From NCBI RefSeq assembly GCF_002776695.1, contig NZ_LFJC01000003.1, positions 3,265,784 through 3,329,783 on the forward strand: 64,000 nucleotides of DNA, read 5' to 3'. Each line of letters opens with the position of its first letter. The stretch's first letter is position 1. The notes beneath the pieces were generated by a model, which saw nothing but the letters and a program-made list of their open reading frames with translations, did no database searches and was not told the origin of the DNA. This stretch comes from Bradyrhizobium nitroreducens (GTDB taxonomy: Bacteria > Pseudomonadota > Alphaproteobacteria > Rhizobiales > Xanthobacteraceae). This document shows positions 1 to 8,830 of this stretch, piece after piece. The position numbers were made by a program, and so were the translations under genes.

Positions 1-133
1 GGAAAATCCCGTCAACCTCGACCCCCGCATGGCCAAGCTCGCCGGCGGCGTCCACCGCCTCGACGGTCAGCTCATGGTCGTCCTCGACGTCGATCGCGTC
101 CTCGAGCTCGCGCCCGAGATGATGGCAGCCTGA
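1..133 (+). CDS. cheW: CheW chemotaxis coupling protein, C-terminal fragment
   Basis: Only the last 43 codons are inside the window; the reading frame enters at base 2 and ends at TGA 131-133. The visible segment has the typical CheW ending, in which a short strand (GGVHRLDGQLMVVLDVDRVL) closes the second beta-barrel of the SH3-like fold. CheW couples chemoreceptors to the histidine kinase CheA at the membrane. Its position 71 bp upstream of cheY, followed by cheB and cheR, supports the call and implies that cheA lies off the left edge. Confidence is limited by the small amount of sequence. Confidence 0.8.
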   Translation, partial: ENPVNLDPRMAKLAGGVHRLDGQLMVVLDVDRVLELAPEMMAA

Positions 134-204
134 TACGGCGGCCCCGCCGCCGACGTACCTGCAATTGGAAGTGCCCCCGCAAGGGGGAGGAAGCAGAGGT
201 TCAC

Positions 205-570
<366 letters not shown>

Positions 571-648
571 GCGACCGGCCGGAGGAGGCCCCTCGGATCC
601 TTCGGCGCCCGTTTTCAACTGTACCCTTTCAGTCTGAGTTGGTGAGTA

Positions 649-1839
649 ATGAGTGTTGCGTTCGCAGGGAATTCGACCACAGGCTCGTCGCGCGAAGCCG
701 GGCCGCTGCGTGTGATGATCGTCGACGATTCCGTCGTCATCCGCGGTCTGATCTCGCGCTGGGTCGGCGCCGAACACGACATGGAGGTCGCAGCTTCGCT
801 GCGGACCGGGCTCGAGGCGGTCAACCAGCTCGAACGCATCAACCCTGACGTCGCCGTGCTCGACATCGAGATGCCCGAGCTCGACGGCATCTCGGCGCTG
901 CCGCAGCTGCTGGCAAAGAAGCGTGATCTCGTCATCATCATGGCTTCGACGCTGACCCGCCGCAACGCGGAGATCAGCTTCAAGGCGCTGTCGCTCGGTG
1001 CCGCCGATTACATTCCGAAGCCGGAATCGACGCGCGAGGCGTCGGCCGCGGACATCTTTCACCACGACCTGATCCAGAAGATCCGTCATCTCGGCGCGCG
1101 GCTGCGGCGCAAGCCCGCGGTTGCGAGCCCGCCGCTGGCGCCCGCCACTCCGGCTCCGGCCCCGCGCGGTCCCGTGGCGCGGCCCGCCACTCCCGCGCCG
1201 GCCTTGCAGGCCCCGTCGTCGGGATCGCTGGTCACGCGTCCGTTCTCCAGCCAGGCCCCCAAGGTGCTGCTGATCGGCTCCTCGACCGGCGGGCCGCAGG
1301 CGCTGATGGCGCTCGTCACCGAGCTCGGCCCTGTGATCGATCGCTTCCCGGTGCTGATCACCCAGCACATGCCGCCGACCTTCACGACCATCCTTGCCGA
1401 GCATCTGGCGCGCTCGAGCCGTAAGCCGGCAGCCGAGGCGGTCGACGGCGAGCCGGTGAAGCCGGGACGGATCTATCTGGCGCCCGGCGGCAAGCACATG
1501 CGCGTCGCACGCAACGGCGCGGACACCGTGATCGCGCTCGACGACGGCCCCGCCGTCAATTTCTGCAAGCCCGCGGTCGATCCGCTCTTCACCTCCGCCA
1601 TCGACATCTGGCACGGCAACATCCTCTCCGTGATCCTGACGGGCATGGGCTCGGACGGCATGCGCGGCGGCAAGGACATCGTCGCCGCCGGCGGCAGCGT
1701 GATCGCGCAGGACGAAGCCTCCAGCGTGGTCTGGGGCATGCCAGGCGCGGCGGCCAATGCCGGCATCTGCGCGGCGATCCTGCCGCTCAACCAGATCGGC
1801 GCCAAGGTCAACCGCCTGTTCGCGGGAGACCGCTCGTGA
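649..1839 (+). CDS. cheB: CheB protein-glutamate methylesterase/deamidase
   Basis: A 396-residue two-domain protein. The N-terminal receiver domain (about 20-140) has its phospho-acceptor at D72 in LDIEMPELDG. An alanine/proline-rich linker (about 153-200) is longer than in the E. coli enzyme. The C-terminal esterase domain has the catalytic triad: Ser in LIGSSTGGPQ (about 212), His240 in ITQHMPP and Asp336 in TGMGSDG. It removes methyl groups from chemoreceptor glutamates to reset sensitivity. Its stop codon overlaps the cheR start (GTGA), indicating translational coupling. The start used is ATG 649, before MSVAFAGNS. Confidence 0.95.
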   Translation: MSVAFAGNSTTGSSREAGPLRVMIVDDSVVIRGLISRWVGAEHDMEVAASLRTGLEAVNQLERINPDVAVLDIEMPELDGISALPQLLAKKRDLVIIMASTLTRRNAEISFKALSLGAADYIPKPESTREASAADIFHHDLIQKIRHLGARLRRKPAVASPPLAPATPAPAPRGPVARPATPAPALQAPSSGSLVTRPFSSQAPKVLLIGSSTGGPQALMALVTELGPVIDRFPVLITQHMPPTFTTILAEHLARSSRKPAAEAVDGEPVKPGRIYLAPGGKHMRVARNGADTVIALDDGPAVNFCKPAVDPLFTSAIDIWHGNILSVILTGMGSDGMRGGKDIVAAGGSVIAQDEASSVVWGMPGAAANAGICAAILPLNQIGAKVNRLFAGDRS

Positions 1840-2708
1840 CGCCCACCGATTACGACTATCTGCGCAAGTTCCTGAAAGAGCGCTCCGGCCTCGATCTGTC
1901 GCCCGACAAGCAGTATCTCGTCGAGAGCAGACTGCTGCCGCTGGCGCGCAAGGCAAGCCTTCCCGGTATTCCCGATCTCGTGCTGAAGATCAGGAACGGC
2001 GACGGCCGGCTTGCGACCGACGTGGTCGAAGCGATGACCACCAACGAGACCTTCTTCTACCGTGACAAGATCCCGTTCGATCATCTGCGCGACACCATCC
2101 TGCCGGGCCTGATCCAGGCGCGCGCGGCACGCAAGAGCTTGCGCATCTGGTCGGCGGCGTCGTCGACGGGACAGGAGCCTTATTCGATCGCGATGTGCGT
2201 GAAGGAGATGGGCGCGGCCCTCGCCGGCTGGCGCATCGAGATCGTCGCCACCGATCTGTCGCAGGAGGTGCTGGAAAAGTCGAAGGCCGGCCTCTACAGC
2301 CAGTTCGAGGTGCAGCGCGGCCTGCCGATCCAGCACCTGATGAAGTATTTCACGCAAGTCGGCGAGCTCTGGCAGCTCAACGCCGACATCCGCGCCATGG
2401 TGCAGTTCCGTCAGCTCAATCTGCTGCAGGACTTCTCCCATCTCGGCACGTTCGACGTGATCTTCTGCCGCAACGTGCTGATCTATTTCGACCAGGACAC
2501 CAAGGCGGTGATCTTCGAGCGCATGGCCAAGGCGATGGAAGCCGACGGCACCTTGCTGCTTGGCGCCGCCGAATCGGTCGTCGGCATCACCGACGCGTTC
2601 CGTCCCATCACCGAGCGTCGCGGTCTCTACCAGCTCAACCCCGCGCGCTCCGGCCGTCCCATGGGCGGGCTGATGCCGCAGCCGCTGAAGCTCGCCGCGG
2701 CGAAGTGA
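1836..2708 (+). CDS. cheR: CheR chemoreceptor methyltransferase
   Basis: A 290-residue S-adenosylmethionine-dependent methyltransferase that methylates glutamates of methyl-accepting chemotaxis proteins, opposing CheB. The N-terminal helical CheR_N part (YDYLRKFLKERSGLDLS) is followed by a Rossmann-like catalytic domain with IWSAASSTGQEPYSIA as the SAM-binding loop and FCRNVLIYFD as the late conserved motif. Translation starts at GTG 1836, inside the cheB stop (GTGA overlap). It is the last gene of the che operon seen here; a large palindromic repeat follows within 10 bp and may end transcription. Confidence 0.95.
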   Translation: MTPTDYDYLRKFLKERSGLDLSPDKQYLVESRLLPLARKASLPGIPDLVLKIRNGDGRLATDVVEAMTTNETFFYRDKIPFDHLRDTILPGLIQARAARKSLRIWSAASSTGQEPYSIAMCVKEMGAALAGWRIEIVATDLSQEVLEKSKAGLYSQFEVQRGLPIQHLMKYFTQVGELWQLNADIRAMVQFRQLNLLQDFSHLGTFDVIFCRNVLIYFDQDTKAVIFERMAKAMEADGTLLLGAAESVVGITDAFRPITERRGLYQLNPARSGRPMGGLMPQPLKLAAAK

Positions 2709-2714
2709 TTTCTT

Positions 2715-2863
2715 TGTCATTCCGGGGCCGCGCGTAAGCGCGGAGCCCGGAATCCATAACCACAGGCCATCGAAATGGGCAGGCGGTTAGACGTGGGGCC
2801 GTTCGATCTGCCTGTGGTTATGGATTCCGGGCTCGCTCGCTTCGCGAGCGCCCCGGAATGACA
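2715..2863. repeat. Palindromic dispersed repeat, TCATTCCGGGGC family
   Basis: A 149-bp near-complete palindrome. The outer arms TGTCATTCCGGGGC (2715-2728) and GCCCCGGAATGACA (2850-2863) match perfectly, and 25-bp inner arms (2743-2767 and 2810-2834) also match perfectly, so the transcript would fold into a long hairpin. A second copy lies at 38095-38197 and a shorter derivative near 36186-36232. It sits between the convergent ends of cheR and the glutathionylspermidine-synthase-like gene, so it could serve as a bidirectional terminator. No protein is encoded. Confidence 0.9.
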
Positions 2864-2865
2864 CC

Positions 2866-4026
2866 TCACAAAATCGCGTGCGGCAGGAAGCGCGAGTGGT
2901 TGCCCGTGATCGGGCTCTCGTCCTCGCGGATCGACAGGCCGCAGGGTTCGTGGTTCACCAGCCAGCTTCCAATCACCGGATAGAAGCCCGAGAAATTCGG
3001 CAGCGGTGACAAGGCCTGTCGCACGAAGCCTTCGGCGCCGTAGGGACCTGCGTGCGCGTCGAGCGCCATGCCGCCGGACACGATCGTGACGTTGGCGCCT
3101 TCCCGCGACAGCAGCGGCTTGCGCACATAGGACGTGCCGAGCTCGGCGGCGCGCGGATCGTCCTCGAAGAAGGCCGGCAGCAGATTGGGGTGGTTCGGAG
3201 ACATCTCCCAGAGCAGCGGCAGAATGCCCTTGTTGGAGAGCACCGCCTTCCACGGCGGCTCGATCCAGCGCGTCGCGGCGGCCTTCAACTTTGCGCCGAA
3301 GGCGTCCTGGAACATCCATTCCCAGGGATAGAGCTTGAAGGCGAGCGCGATGTCGGCATCGTCGAGATCGACGAAGCCGCCGCCCTGGTCGCGCCAGCCG
3401 ACCTGCTCGATGTCGAGCAGCCTGGTCGAGAGACCGGCCTGGCGCGCGGTGTCCTCGAGATAGGCGAGCGTGCCGGCATCCTCGGCGTTATCCAGGGTGC
3501 CGGTGAGGTGGACGTGGCGGCCAGCTGCAATCTCCTTCCACGCCGCGATCAGCCGCTCGTGGATGGAGTTGAACTGATCGGCGCGAACGGGAACGATGCG
3601 GCGCTCGAGCGTCTGCTCGAGCCAGGTCCATTGAAACACCGCGGCCTCGAAGATCGAGGTCGGCGTGTCCGCGTTGTATTCGAGCAGCTTGGCCGGCGAC
3701 TTGCCGTCGTACTTCAGATCGAGCCGGCCGTAGAGGCTGCGGTCGTCGCGCTGCCAGCTTTCGGCGATCAGGCTCCAGAACGCTTCCGGGATCTGCAGGC
3801 GCCGCAGGTGCCGCTCGTCGCCGATGACGCGGCCGGCGAGCTCCAGGCACATCGCCTCGATCTCGCCGGTCGGCGTCTCGATGCCGCGCTCGATCTCGTC
3901 GAGCGTGAAGCCGTAATAGGCGCGCTCGTCCCAATAGCGTTCGCCGTCGATGGTGTGGAAGACGAAGCCGCATTGCGCCGCGGTCTCCCGCCAGTCGTCG
4001 CGCTCCAGGCAGGTGATGCGCTGCAT
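2866..4026 (-). CDS. Glutathionylspermidine synthase-like ATP-grasp protein (YgiC/YjfC type)
   Basis: A 386-residue protein matching the stand-alone synthetase domain of the glutathionylspermidine synthase family: an ATP-grasp carboxylate-amine ligase without the amidase domain. Family-typical stretches are LDLKYDGKSPAKLLEYNADTP (about 103-123) and YVRKPLLSREGAN (about 318-330), which supplies nucleotide-binding residues. The substrate of YgiC/YjfC-type proteins is not settled, so actual glutathionylspermidine synthesis is not assured. In E. coli the relatives sit next to DUF350 and DUF1190 genes; here those partners lie 5 kb upstream on the same strand, at 9191-10005. The product is probably cytoplasmic. 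Confidence 0.85.
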   Translation of the reverse strand: MQRITCLERDDWRETAAQCGFVFHTIDGERYWDERAYYGFTLDEIERGIETPTGEIEAMCLELAGRVIGDERHLRRLQIPEAFWSLIAESWQRDDRSLYGRLDLKYDGKSPAKLLEYNADTPTSIFEAAVFQWTWLEQTLERRIVPVRADQFNSIHERLIAAWKEIAAGRHVHLTGTLDNAEDAGTLAYLEDTARQAGLSTRLLDIEQVGWRDQGGGFVDLDDADIALAFKLYPWEWMFQDAFGAKLKAAATRWIEPPWKAVLSNKGILPLLWEMSPNHPNLLPAFFEDDPRAAELGTSYVRKPLLSREGANVTIVSGGMALDAHAGPYGAEGFVRQALSPLPNFSGFYPVIGSWLVNHEPCGLSIREDESPITGNHSRFLPHAIL

Positions 4027-4205
4027 CCGCTAGCCGCCGCTGTGCCCATGGATGATTCGACCACCAATGATTTGACCACCCCTCATGATGGGCAGGACCG
4101 GTCTCGACGTTTCATGGCAATTCAGTCTCCGACGCTCTGGCCTTGAACCAACAGTTTCCACCAGATCAGTGTCTCTCGACAAGCCCGGGAGCGATACGCC
4201 GACAG

Positions 4206-4607
4206 TCAGAATGTCGGCGCCGGCCGGAAGGTCGCGGACGGGGCTACGCGCACCGGCGCACGCGGTGCGAGTCGAAGCGAGGAGCCGGCGAGATTCCCCG
4301 GGCCGACGCCGGAAGGTTTGACCGTCGGTACGTTCTTCTTGTGGATCTCGGCATGACCGTATGAGCCGACATCTCCGCCGGACGATCCTCCGCCGCCCTG
4401 GCAACTGCATGACTTATTGTACCATTGGCCCGTCTTTGCGTCATACCAGGCGCCGTTCTCCCGAGACGTGGCATAGGTGGTGCACTGCCAATGCTGGCCG
4501 CCCGGACAGTGTCCTTTGGCCTGAGCCGCAGTGGGTATCGCCACCGCAGCGTATACGAGTGCTGCATGGATCGCGGCGGCGAACGCTGATGTTTTCTCGC
4601 GCCTCAT
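4206..4607 (-). CDS. Small exported four-cysteine protein with EIHKKNVPTVK motif, long-tail member
   Basis: Unrecognised 133-residue protein. Starting at MRREKTSAF, it has a signal peptide ending near AAQA|KGHC. The mature part has C-P-G-G-x4-C, then C-x-C, a glycine-rich spacer and AEIHKKNVPTVK. The last feature is shared with three smaller proteins at 8247-9085, so this is a diverged fourth paralogue. Unlike them it continues after the motif with a basic, Ala/Pro/Arg-rich tail of about 35 residues instead of ending in SPGPND. It also has a Trp/Tyr-containing insert between the cysteine pairs. An upstream in-frame ATG at 4673 is less likely because it would bury the signal peptide. Function unknown; probably periplasmic or secreted. 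Confidence 0.75.
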   Translation of the reverse strand: MRREKTSAFAAAIHAALVYAAVAIPTAAQAKGHCPGGQHWQCTTYATSRENGAWYDAKTGQWYNKSCSCQGGGGSSGGDVGSYGHAEIHKKNVPTVKPSGVGPGNLAGSSLRLAPRAPVRVAPSATFRPAPTF

Positions 4608-4858
4608 GGCCTGGCCCTCGTGGACGCGAGCCAGGATGCCTGTGCGGTCGGGCCGCACGTTGATGTGCGTCAACGGCGAGAGGCGTGGAGTTCGATTCGC
4701 GGGCTCGGCATCGTCGCGATACCGCTGAAGGTTTCATTGTAAGGCCCTCTGCGGTTCTCGCTTCATTTCGAGAATCGAACGTTTGTTGATCCCGCTCAAG
4801 TCCGACGGTGGAGATCGGGCGTCAACTACATATTGGTGTTTCATCAGGATCATCGCCA

Positions 4859-7789
4859 ATGCAAACCCGTATGCCCCGCTCGATTCCACCTGAGCAAAAT
4901 CATCGTGCATATCGGGGCGGCCGGCTGCGCGCCGTGTTGTTTGCCGCAGCGTGGTTCGGCCTGTTTGCTTGCGCTGAAGCCGCGGCGCAACCGGTCGGCA
5001 TCGTTGCCAATGGCAACGCGGTCGTCACGGGATTCTCGGGGGCGATGCCGCCCGCCGAAATTCCGCCCGGTGTCGATCCCGCCGACAAGACGGCCATCGA
5101 CCTCAACGGGCCGTCGGCGCGCGTGCTCGATCTGCAGTCGCCGGGTGCGCCCCCTCAGGCGCAAATCCTGACAGCGCCAAAGCCTTTCACTGTCACCGCC
5201 GGTCAAACCGGCCAGCTGTTCGGTGTCGCGCTCGACAATGCGACGCCGCCGAACGTGTTTGTCGCTGCGACGTCGGCTTACGGCTTGCCCATCGTCATTC
5301 CGGCCGGAGCCGGCCAGTTCACGCGCATCAAGCAGGGCGCGCCCAAAGCCGCCTTCATGCCGGGCCTGTTCGGGCCGCCGCAATCCGGCGGCGGTCCCGG
5401 CTCGATCTGGCGGATCGATGGCGCCACCGGTGACGTCCGGCTGTTCGCCAACGTGACATTCGAGGGGGCACCCAATCCCGGTCCGGCGCTCGGCGGGCTT
5501 GCCTTCGATGCCTCATCCAACACGCTGTTCGTGGCCGACCGCGCCACCGGCATGATCCACGCTTTTGACTCCACCGGAACGGAGCGCGCCCGTTACGATC
5601 ATGGCGTGCAAGGGCGCAGCGCCGCCGGCCTGCCGCCGGTGCCGTATGATCCCGCCGGGCGTCTCGATATATCGAGTCCAAAGTTCCGCACTGGCGATCC
5701 CGTGACCTGGGGCTATGCCAATTCGCAGCGTCTGATCTTCGGTCTCGCTGTGCGCAACGGGCGCCTGTATTACGCCGTCGCCAAGGACCTGCAGATCTGG
5801 TCGGTGGCGATTGCGCCGAGCCTTGGCGCCGATCCGCGCCTCGAGCTCAGCGTTGCGCCGGGACCTGGTCCGAGCGAAATCGCCAAGATCGCGTTCGACG
5901 ATCAGGGGCGCATGTTGCTCGCCGAGCGCGCCGCGCCGAGCGGCGCCTATGACTTCGATGTGCTGACGAAGGAGGCGACGGGTCGCGTGCTGCGCTATCT
6001 GCCGGCGCCGCCCGGCACCAGCGGGCCGCAGTGGCAATTGCAGCCCGACGAATACGCGATCGGCTTTGCGCGTCAGATGCGCAACGGCAATGGCGGCGTG
6101 GCGGTCGGCTTCGGTTACGACGATCAGGGTCGGATTGATCGTGCCGCCTGCGGACAGTTCCTGTGGTCGACCGGCGAGCAGTTGCGCAATTCGAACGATC
6201 CCGCGATCGCCGCGCAGCTCGCAGCCGGCGGTCCGGCCGAAGTCAATGGCGTGCAAGGCAATGACATCATGGCCGTGCGGCCCGCCAACGTGCCGCCGTG
6301 GCAAAGTTACTTCATCGACTATGACGACCAGTTCCAGGATCCGTCTGCGCGCGGCCATCTCGGCGACATCGCGGTTCTGCGCATCTGCGGCCAGGCTGGG
6401 TTCAATCTGCCGGGCTGGTACCGGCCGCGCGTCGCGCTGTTTCCGGGCTTCTTCTGGTATCGCCTGCACGGCAAGAAGCCGCCGCTGCTCGATTGCCCGC
6501 CAGGCTCGGGCAACCAATGCGCCTGCCCGCCCGGCACCACCCAACAGCCCGGCTTCCAGTGCTGCCCCATCGGCATGTTCCCGGGACCCAATGGGCAGTG
6601 CGCATCGCCGTGTCCGGATGGATCGACAGATCCCGGCAAAATCGAAGCCTGCTTGAACGGCTTCGATCCGAACTCTTTCGATCCCAATGATTGGTCGAAG
6701 CTCGGCTGTCTCGATGGTTCGAAGGCCGTTCACGATGCCAACGGCTATCATTGTCCCACGTTCAAGTCGCCGGTCTGCCCCGCAGGCTTCGAGCCGGATC
6801 CATCGAGCGATTTCTTCGGTTGCAAGCCGACGGCTCAGGAACAGGCGTGTTTGCAGATTCTACCGAATTTCAAGCAGCCCGGCCTCGATGGCAGCTGCTT
6901 GCAGCTTTGCCCGTCTGGTTCGTGGGCGTATACGGCCAACCAGTGCTGTCCCGACGGCACGCTGCCCGGCCCCGACGGCAAATGCAGCAAGCCGCAGCAC
7001 CCTTCGTGTCCGCCCGGCCAGTTGACGTCGAAGGGCATCTGCTGCTCGTCGACGACGAAACCTCAGCCCGATGGCACGTGCTCGCCGTCGAAGCTGCAAT
7101 GCCCGGCCGAGCAATTGACGGTAAGCGGTGACTGCTGCCCGCCCGGCTCGAAGCCGCAGCCCGATGGCAGCTGCCAGCCGCCGCTCAAGCAGGGATGCGC
7201 CCCCGAGCAGCTCACGCCCAACGGCACGTGCTGTCCGACTGGGACGAAGCCGCAGCCCGACAACAGCTGCAAGCCCCCGGTCGTCTGTCCGCCGGACACC
7301 AGTGTCGATCCGGTGACCGGTCAATGCTGTCCGCCGGCGACGGCGGTCGCCGGCACCAAGGCGGCCTGCAGCTGTCCGACCGGACAGATGCTGATCAATG
7401 GCAAATGCACGTCGGACGCACCGCCGGCTGCAGGCGGCTGCTTCGCCGGCTATGTGAAGTTGCCGAATGGCTCCTGCTGCCTTGGCTCGCAGGCGACGTC
7501 AGGCGGCCAGTGCTGTCCGGTCGGACAGAAGCCCGATGCCGACAAGCGCAAATGCGTGCCTGCGGGAGGGACGACCTTCGTGCCGGCCACGCCGCATCTG
7601 CCGGCGCCGGTCGTCGCGCCACGCGGCAAGCGCGGCAAGGTTGTCGTGCCACCGCCACCGCCGCGTCCGCCAACCGTGGTCGTTCCGCGGCCGCCGAAGC
7701 GTGTCGTGCCGCCGAAGCAGTTCACGCCGCGTCCGGTCGTTCGTCCGACGCCCGCCCCGCCCCGCATTCGCCGACAGATCGAACAATAG
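4859..7789 (+). CDS. Large exported protein: propeller-like domain plus CPPG/CCP cysteine-rich repeats
   Basis: A 976-residue protein of unknown function. Start ATG 4859 has AGGAT 8 bp upstream. A hydrophobic stretch (LRAVLFAAAWFGLFACAEAA) then A-Q-P suggests Sec export. Residues about 60-540 contain recurring short strands (GGLAFDASSNTLFVADRATG; IAKIAFDDQGRMLLAE) like NHL/SMP-30-type beta-propellers. From about 545 to 900 I count roughly 40 cysteines in units of the form C-P-x-x-Q-L-T-x4-C-C-P-x-G-x-K-P-Q-P-D-x-x-C, clearest in the middle of this region. The last 70 residues are a basic proline-rich tail with PPPPPRPP, suited to cell-wall or polyanion contact. It is followed after 10 bp by the NWLNPQPEP gene, so the two form an operon. 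A surface or secreted binding protein is inferred only. Confidence 0.75.
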   Translation: MQTRMPRSIPPEQNHRAYRGGRLRAVLFAAAWFGLFACAEAAAQPVGIVANGNAVVTGFSGAMPPAEIPPGVDPADKTAIDLNGPSARVLDLQSPGAPPQAQILTAPKPFTVTAGQTGQLFGVALDNATPPNVFVAATSAYGLPIVIPAGAGQFTRIKQGAPKAAFMPGLFGPPQSGGGPGSIWRIDGATGDVRLFANVTFEGAPNPGPALGGLAFDASSNTLFVADRATGMIHAFDSTGTERARYDHGVQGRSAAGLPPVPYDPAGRLDISSPKFRTGDPVTWGYANSQRLIFGLAVRNGRLYYAVAKDLQIWSVAIAPSLGADPRLELSVAPGPGPSEIAKIAFDDQGRMLLAERAAPSGAYDFDVLTKEATGRVLRYLPAPPGTSGPQWQLQPDEYAIGFARQMRNGNGGVAVGFGYDDQGRIDRAACGQFLWSTGEQLRNSNDPAIAAQLAAGGPAEVNGVQGNDIMAVRPANVPPWQSYFIDYDDQFQDPSARGHLGDIAVLRICGQAGFNLPGWYRPRVALFPGFFWYRLHGKKPPLLDCPPGSGNQCACPPGTTQQPGFQCCPIGMFPGPNGQCASPCPDGSTDPGKIEACLNGFDPNSFDPNDWSKLGCLDGSKAVHDANGYHCPTFKSPVCPAGFEPDPSSDFFGCKPTAQEQACLQILPNFKQPGLDGSCLQLCPSGSWAYTANQCCPDGTLPGPDGKCSKPQHPSCPPGQLTSKGICCSSTTKPQPDGTCSPSKLQCPAEQLTVSGDCCPPGSKPQPDGSCQPPLKQGCAPEQLTPNGTCCPTGTKPQPDNSCKPPVVCPPDTSVDPVTGQCCPPATAVAGTKAACSCPTGQMLINGKCTSDAPPAAGGCFAGYVKLPNGSCCLGSQATSGGQCCPVGQKPDADKRKCVPAGGTTFVPATPHLPAPVVAPRGKRGKVVVPPPPPRPPTVVVPRPPKRVVPPKQFTPRPVVRPTPAPPRIRRQIEQ

Positions 7790-7799
7790 GGGAGACATC

Positions 7800-8147
7800 A
7801 TGAAGTATCGGAAGCTCACATCGACAGCACTCGCGATCGCAAGCCTTGCCTGCGTTGCCACGTTGAATGCAGCCAGCGCCGGCATCTCGGCTGGACCCGG
7901 CGGCGCCTCGGAGCAAACTGGGACGCAGCAGCCGGTGAGGTTGGCGCAAACGGCGACACCTCAGACGCAGTCCGTGAAGAAGACCAGGACCAAGACGAAG
8001 AGCTTGAAGGTCGAGCACCCCAAGACCAATTGGCTCAATCCGCAACCCGAGCCGCCGATGGCGGGCAAGAAGCCGGTGCAGGGCAACAACTGGCTGAACC
8101 CGCAGCCGGAGCCGCTGCGACCGGACACGACGAAGAAACTGCAGTAG
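7800..8147 (+). CDS. Small exported protein with duplicated NWLNPQPEP motif
   Basis: A 115-residue protein. ATG 7800 is preceded by AGGGGAG and lies 10 bp after the stop of the 976-residue gene. A signal peptide (MKYRKLTSTALAIASLACVA ... NAASA) is followed by a Thr/Gln/Lys-rich region (KKTRTKTKSLK) and two copies of NWLNPQPEP, at about residues 78-86 and 97-105. I recall similar LNPQP(L/E)PP motifs in uncharacterised short bacterial proteins, with no known function. It has no cysteines after the signal peptide, unlike its neighbours. A hairpin at 8197-8228 probably ends the transcript. No function assigned. Confidence 0.75.
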   Translation: MKYRKLTSTALAIASLACVATLNAASAGISAGPGGASEQTGTQQPVRLAQTATPQTQSVKKTRTKTKSLKVEHPKTNWLNPQPEPPMAGKKPVQGNNWLNPQPEPLRPDTTKKLQ

Positions 8148-8196
8148 GGACGATCCGCAAACGTCGTTCGCGGCGTGCCGGCATCCATGCAATAAA

Positions 8197-8228
8197 GACG
8201 CGCGATGGCATGTGCGCCATCGCGCGTC
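8197..8228. terminator. Hairpin between convergent genes
   Basis: A perfect 13-bp inverted repeat, GACGCGCGATGGC (8197-8209) and GCCATCGCGCGTC (8216-8228), with a 6-nt loop. It lies between the convergent ends of the NWLNPQPEP gene and the first EIHKK gene. There is no clear T-run on either side, so bidirectional termination is plausible but unproven. Confidence 0.55.
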
Positions 8229-8246
8229 CAAATTCGTGCGCCCGCG

Positions 8247-8513
8247 TCAGTCGTTGGGGCCGGGGGATTTGTTCTTCTTCACCGTCGGCACATTCTTCTT
8301 GTGAACCTCCGCCTTGCCGCCGCCACCATAGCTTCCGCTGCCCGACTGATTTTCACATTTGCACGGCATTGGGGTGGTGTTCGGCGGACGGTCGTTCTGC
8401 GGTGGCGACAGGCAGACCCGAACCATCCCAGGCGGGCAGGGCCCGGCTTCCACGGCGGCGGATAGGGTAGCCAGCGCGAGGAGGGCGAGAGCCGACGTCA
8501 TGACGATACGCAT
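8247..8513 (-). CDS. Small exported four-cysteine protein with EVHKKNVPTVK motif, tandem copy 1
   Basis: An 88-residue precursor: signal peptide (MRIVMTSALALLALATLSAA), then a short mature part beginning near GPCPPGMVRVC, a proline-rich linker, C-K-C-E-N, a Gly/Ser spacer with GGGG, AEVHKKNVPTVK and a final SPGPND. ATG 8513 is preceded by GAGGTG, within a leader (CGAGGTGCAACGATG) shared with the next copy. Four cysteines suit two disulfides in the periplasm or outside the cell. It is one of three tandem paralogues in the same orientation, likely cotranscribed. Function unknown; the conserved part is the C-terminal tail rather than the middle. Confidence 0.75.
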   Translation of the reverse strand: MRIVMTSALALLALATLSAAVEAGPCPPGMVRVCLSPPQNDRPPNTTPMPCKCENQSGSGSYGGGGKAEVHKKNVPTVKKNKSPGPND

Positions 8514-8553
8514 CGTTGCACCTCGATTGTTGAAGGATGGAGCTGATCCGGGC

Positions 8554-8796
8554 TCAGTCGTTGGGACCGGGCGACTTGTTCGGCTTCACGGTCGGCACGC
8601 TCTTCTTGTGGATCTCGGCCTTGCCGCCGCCACCCAAATTCCCGCTGCCCGGTGCATTCTCGCAATGGCACAGCGGCGGACGCATCGTATGAGGCCGGCA
8701 TACCTCCACCGTTCCGGGCGGACAGGGCGCGGCCTGGACGGCAACGGGCAGCGAAGTCAGCGCGAGCAGCGCCAGTCCTGATATCGTCACGCGCAT
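8554..8796 (-). CDS. Small exported four-cysteine protein with EIHKKSVPTVK motif, tandem copy 2
   Basis: An 80-residue precursor and the most compact member. The signal peptide MRVTISGLALLALTSLPVAV is followed by APCPPGTVEVC, a short linker, LCHCEN, a GGGG spacer, AEIHKKSVPTVK and SPGPND. The DNA for the last 25 or so codons is almost identical to that of copies 1 and 3, and the leader CGAGGTGCAACGATGCG matches copy 1, so the unit was duplicated together with its ribosome-binding site. About 40 bp separate it from copy 1. No known domain recognised. Confidence 0.75.
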   Translation of the reverse strand: MRVTISGLALLALTSLPVAVQAAPCPPGTVEVCRPHTMRPPLCHCENAPGSGNLGGGGKAEIHKKSVPTVKPNKSPGPND

Positions 8797-8830
8797 CGTT
8801 GCACCTCGGTTGTTTGAGATTCGAGCCAGC

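Noticed and set aside
4051..4081. Direct repeat ATTCGACCACC / ATTTGACCACC as a possible insertion-site duplication
   Set aside because: The copies are next to each other, not at opposite ends of the block, and no matching sequence was seen near 9090-9190.
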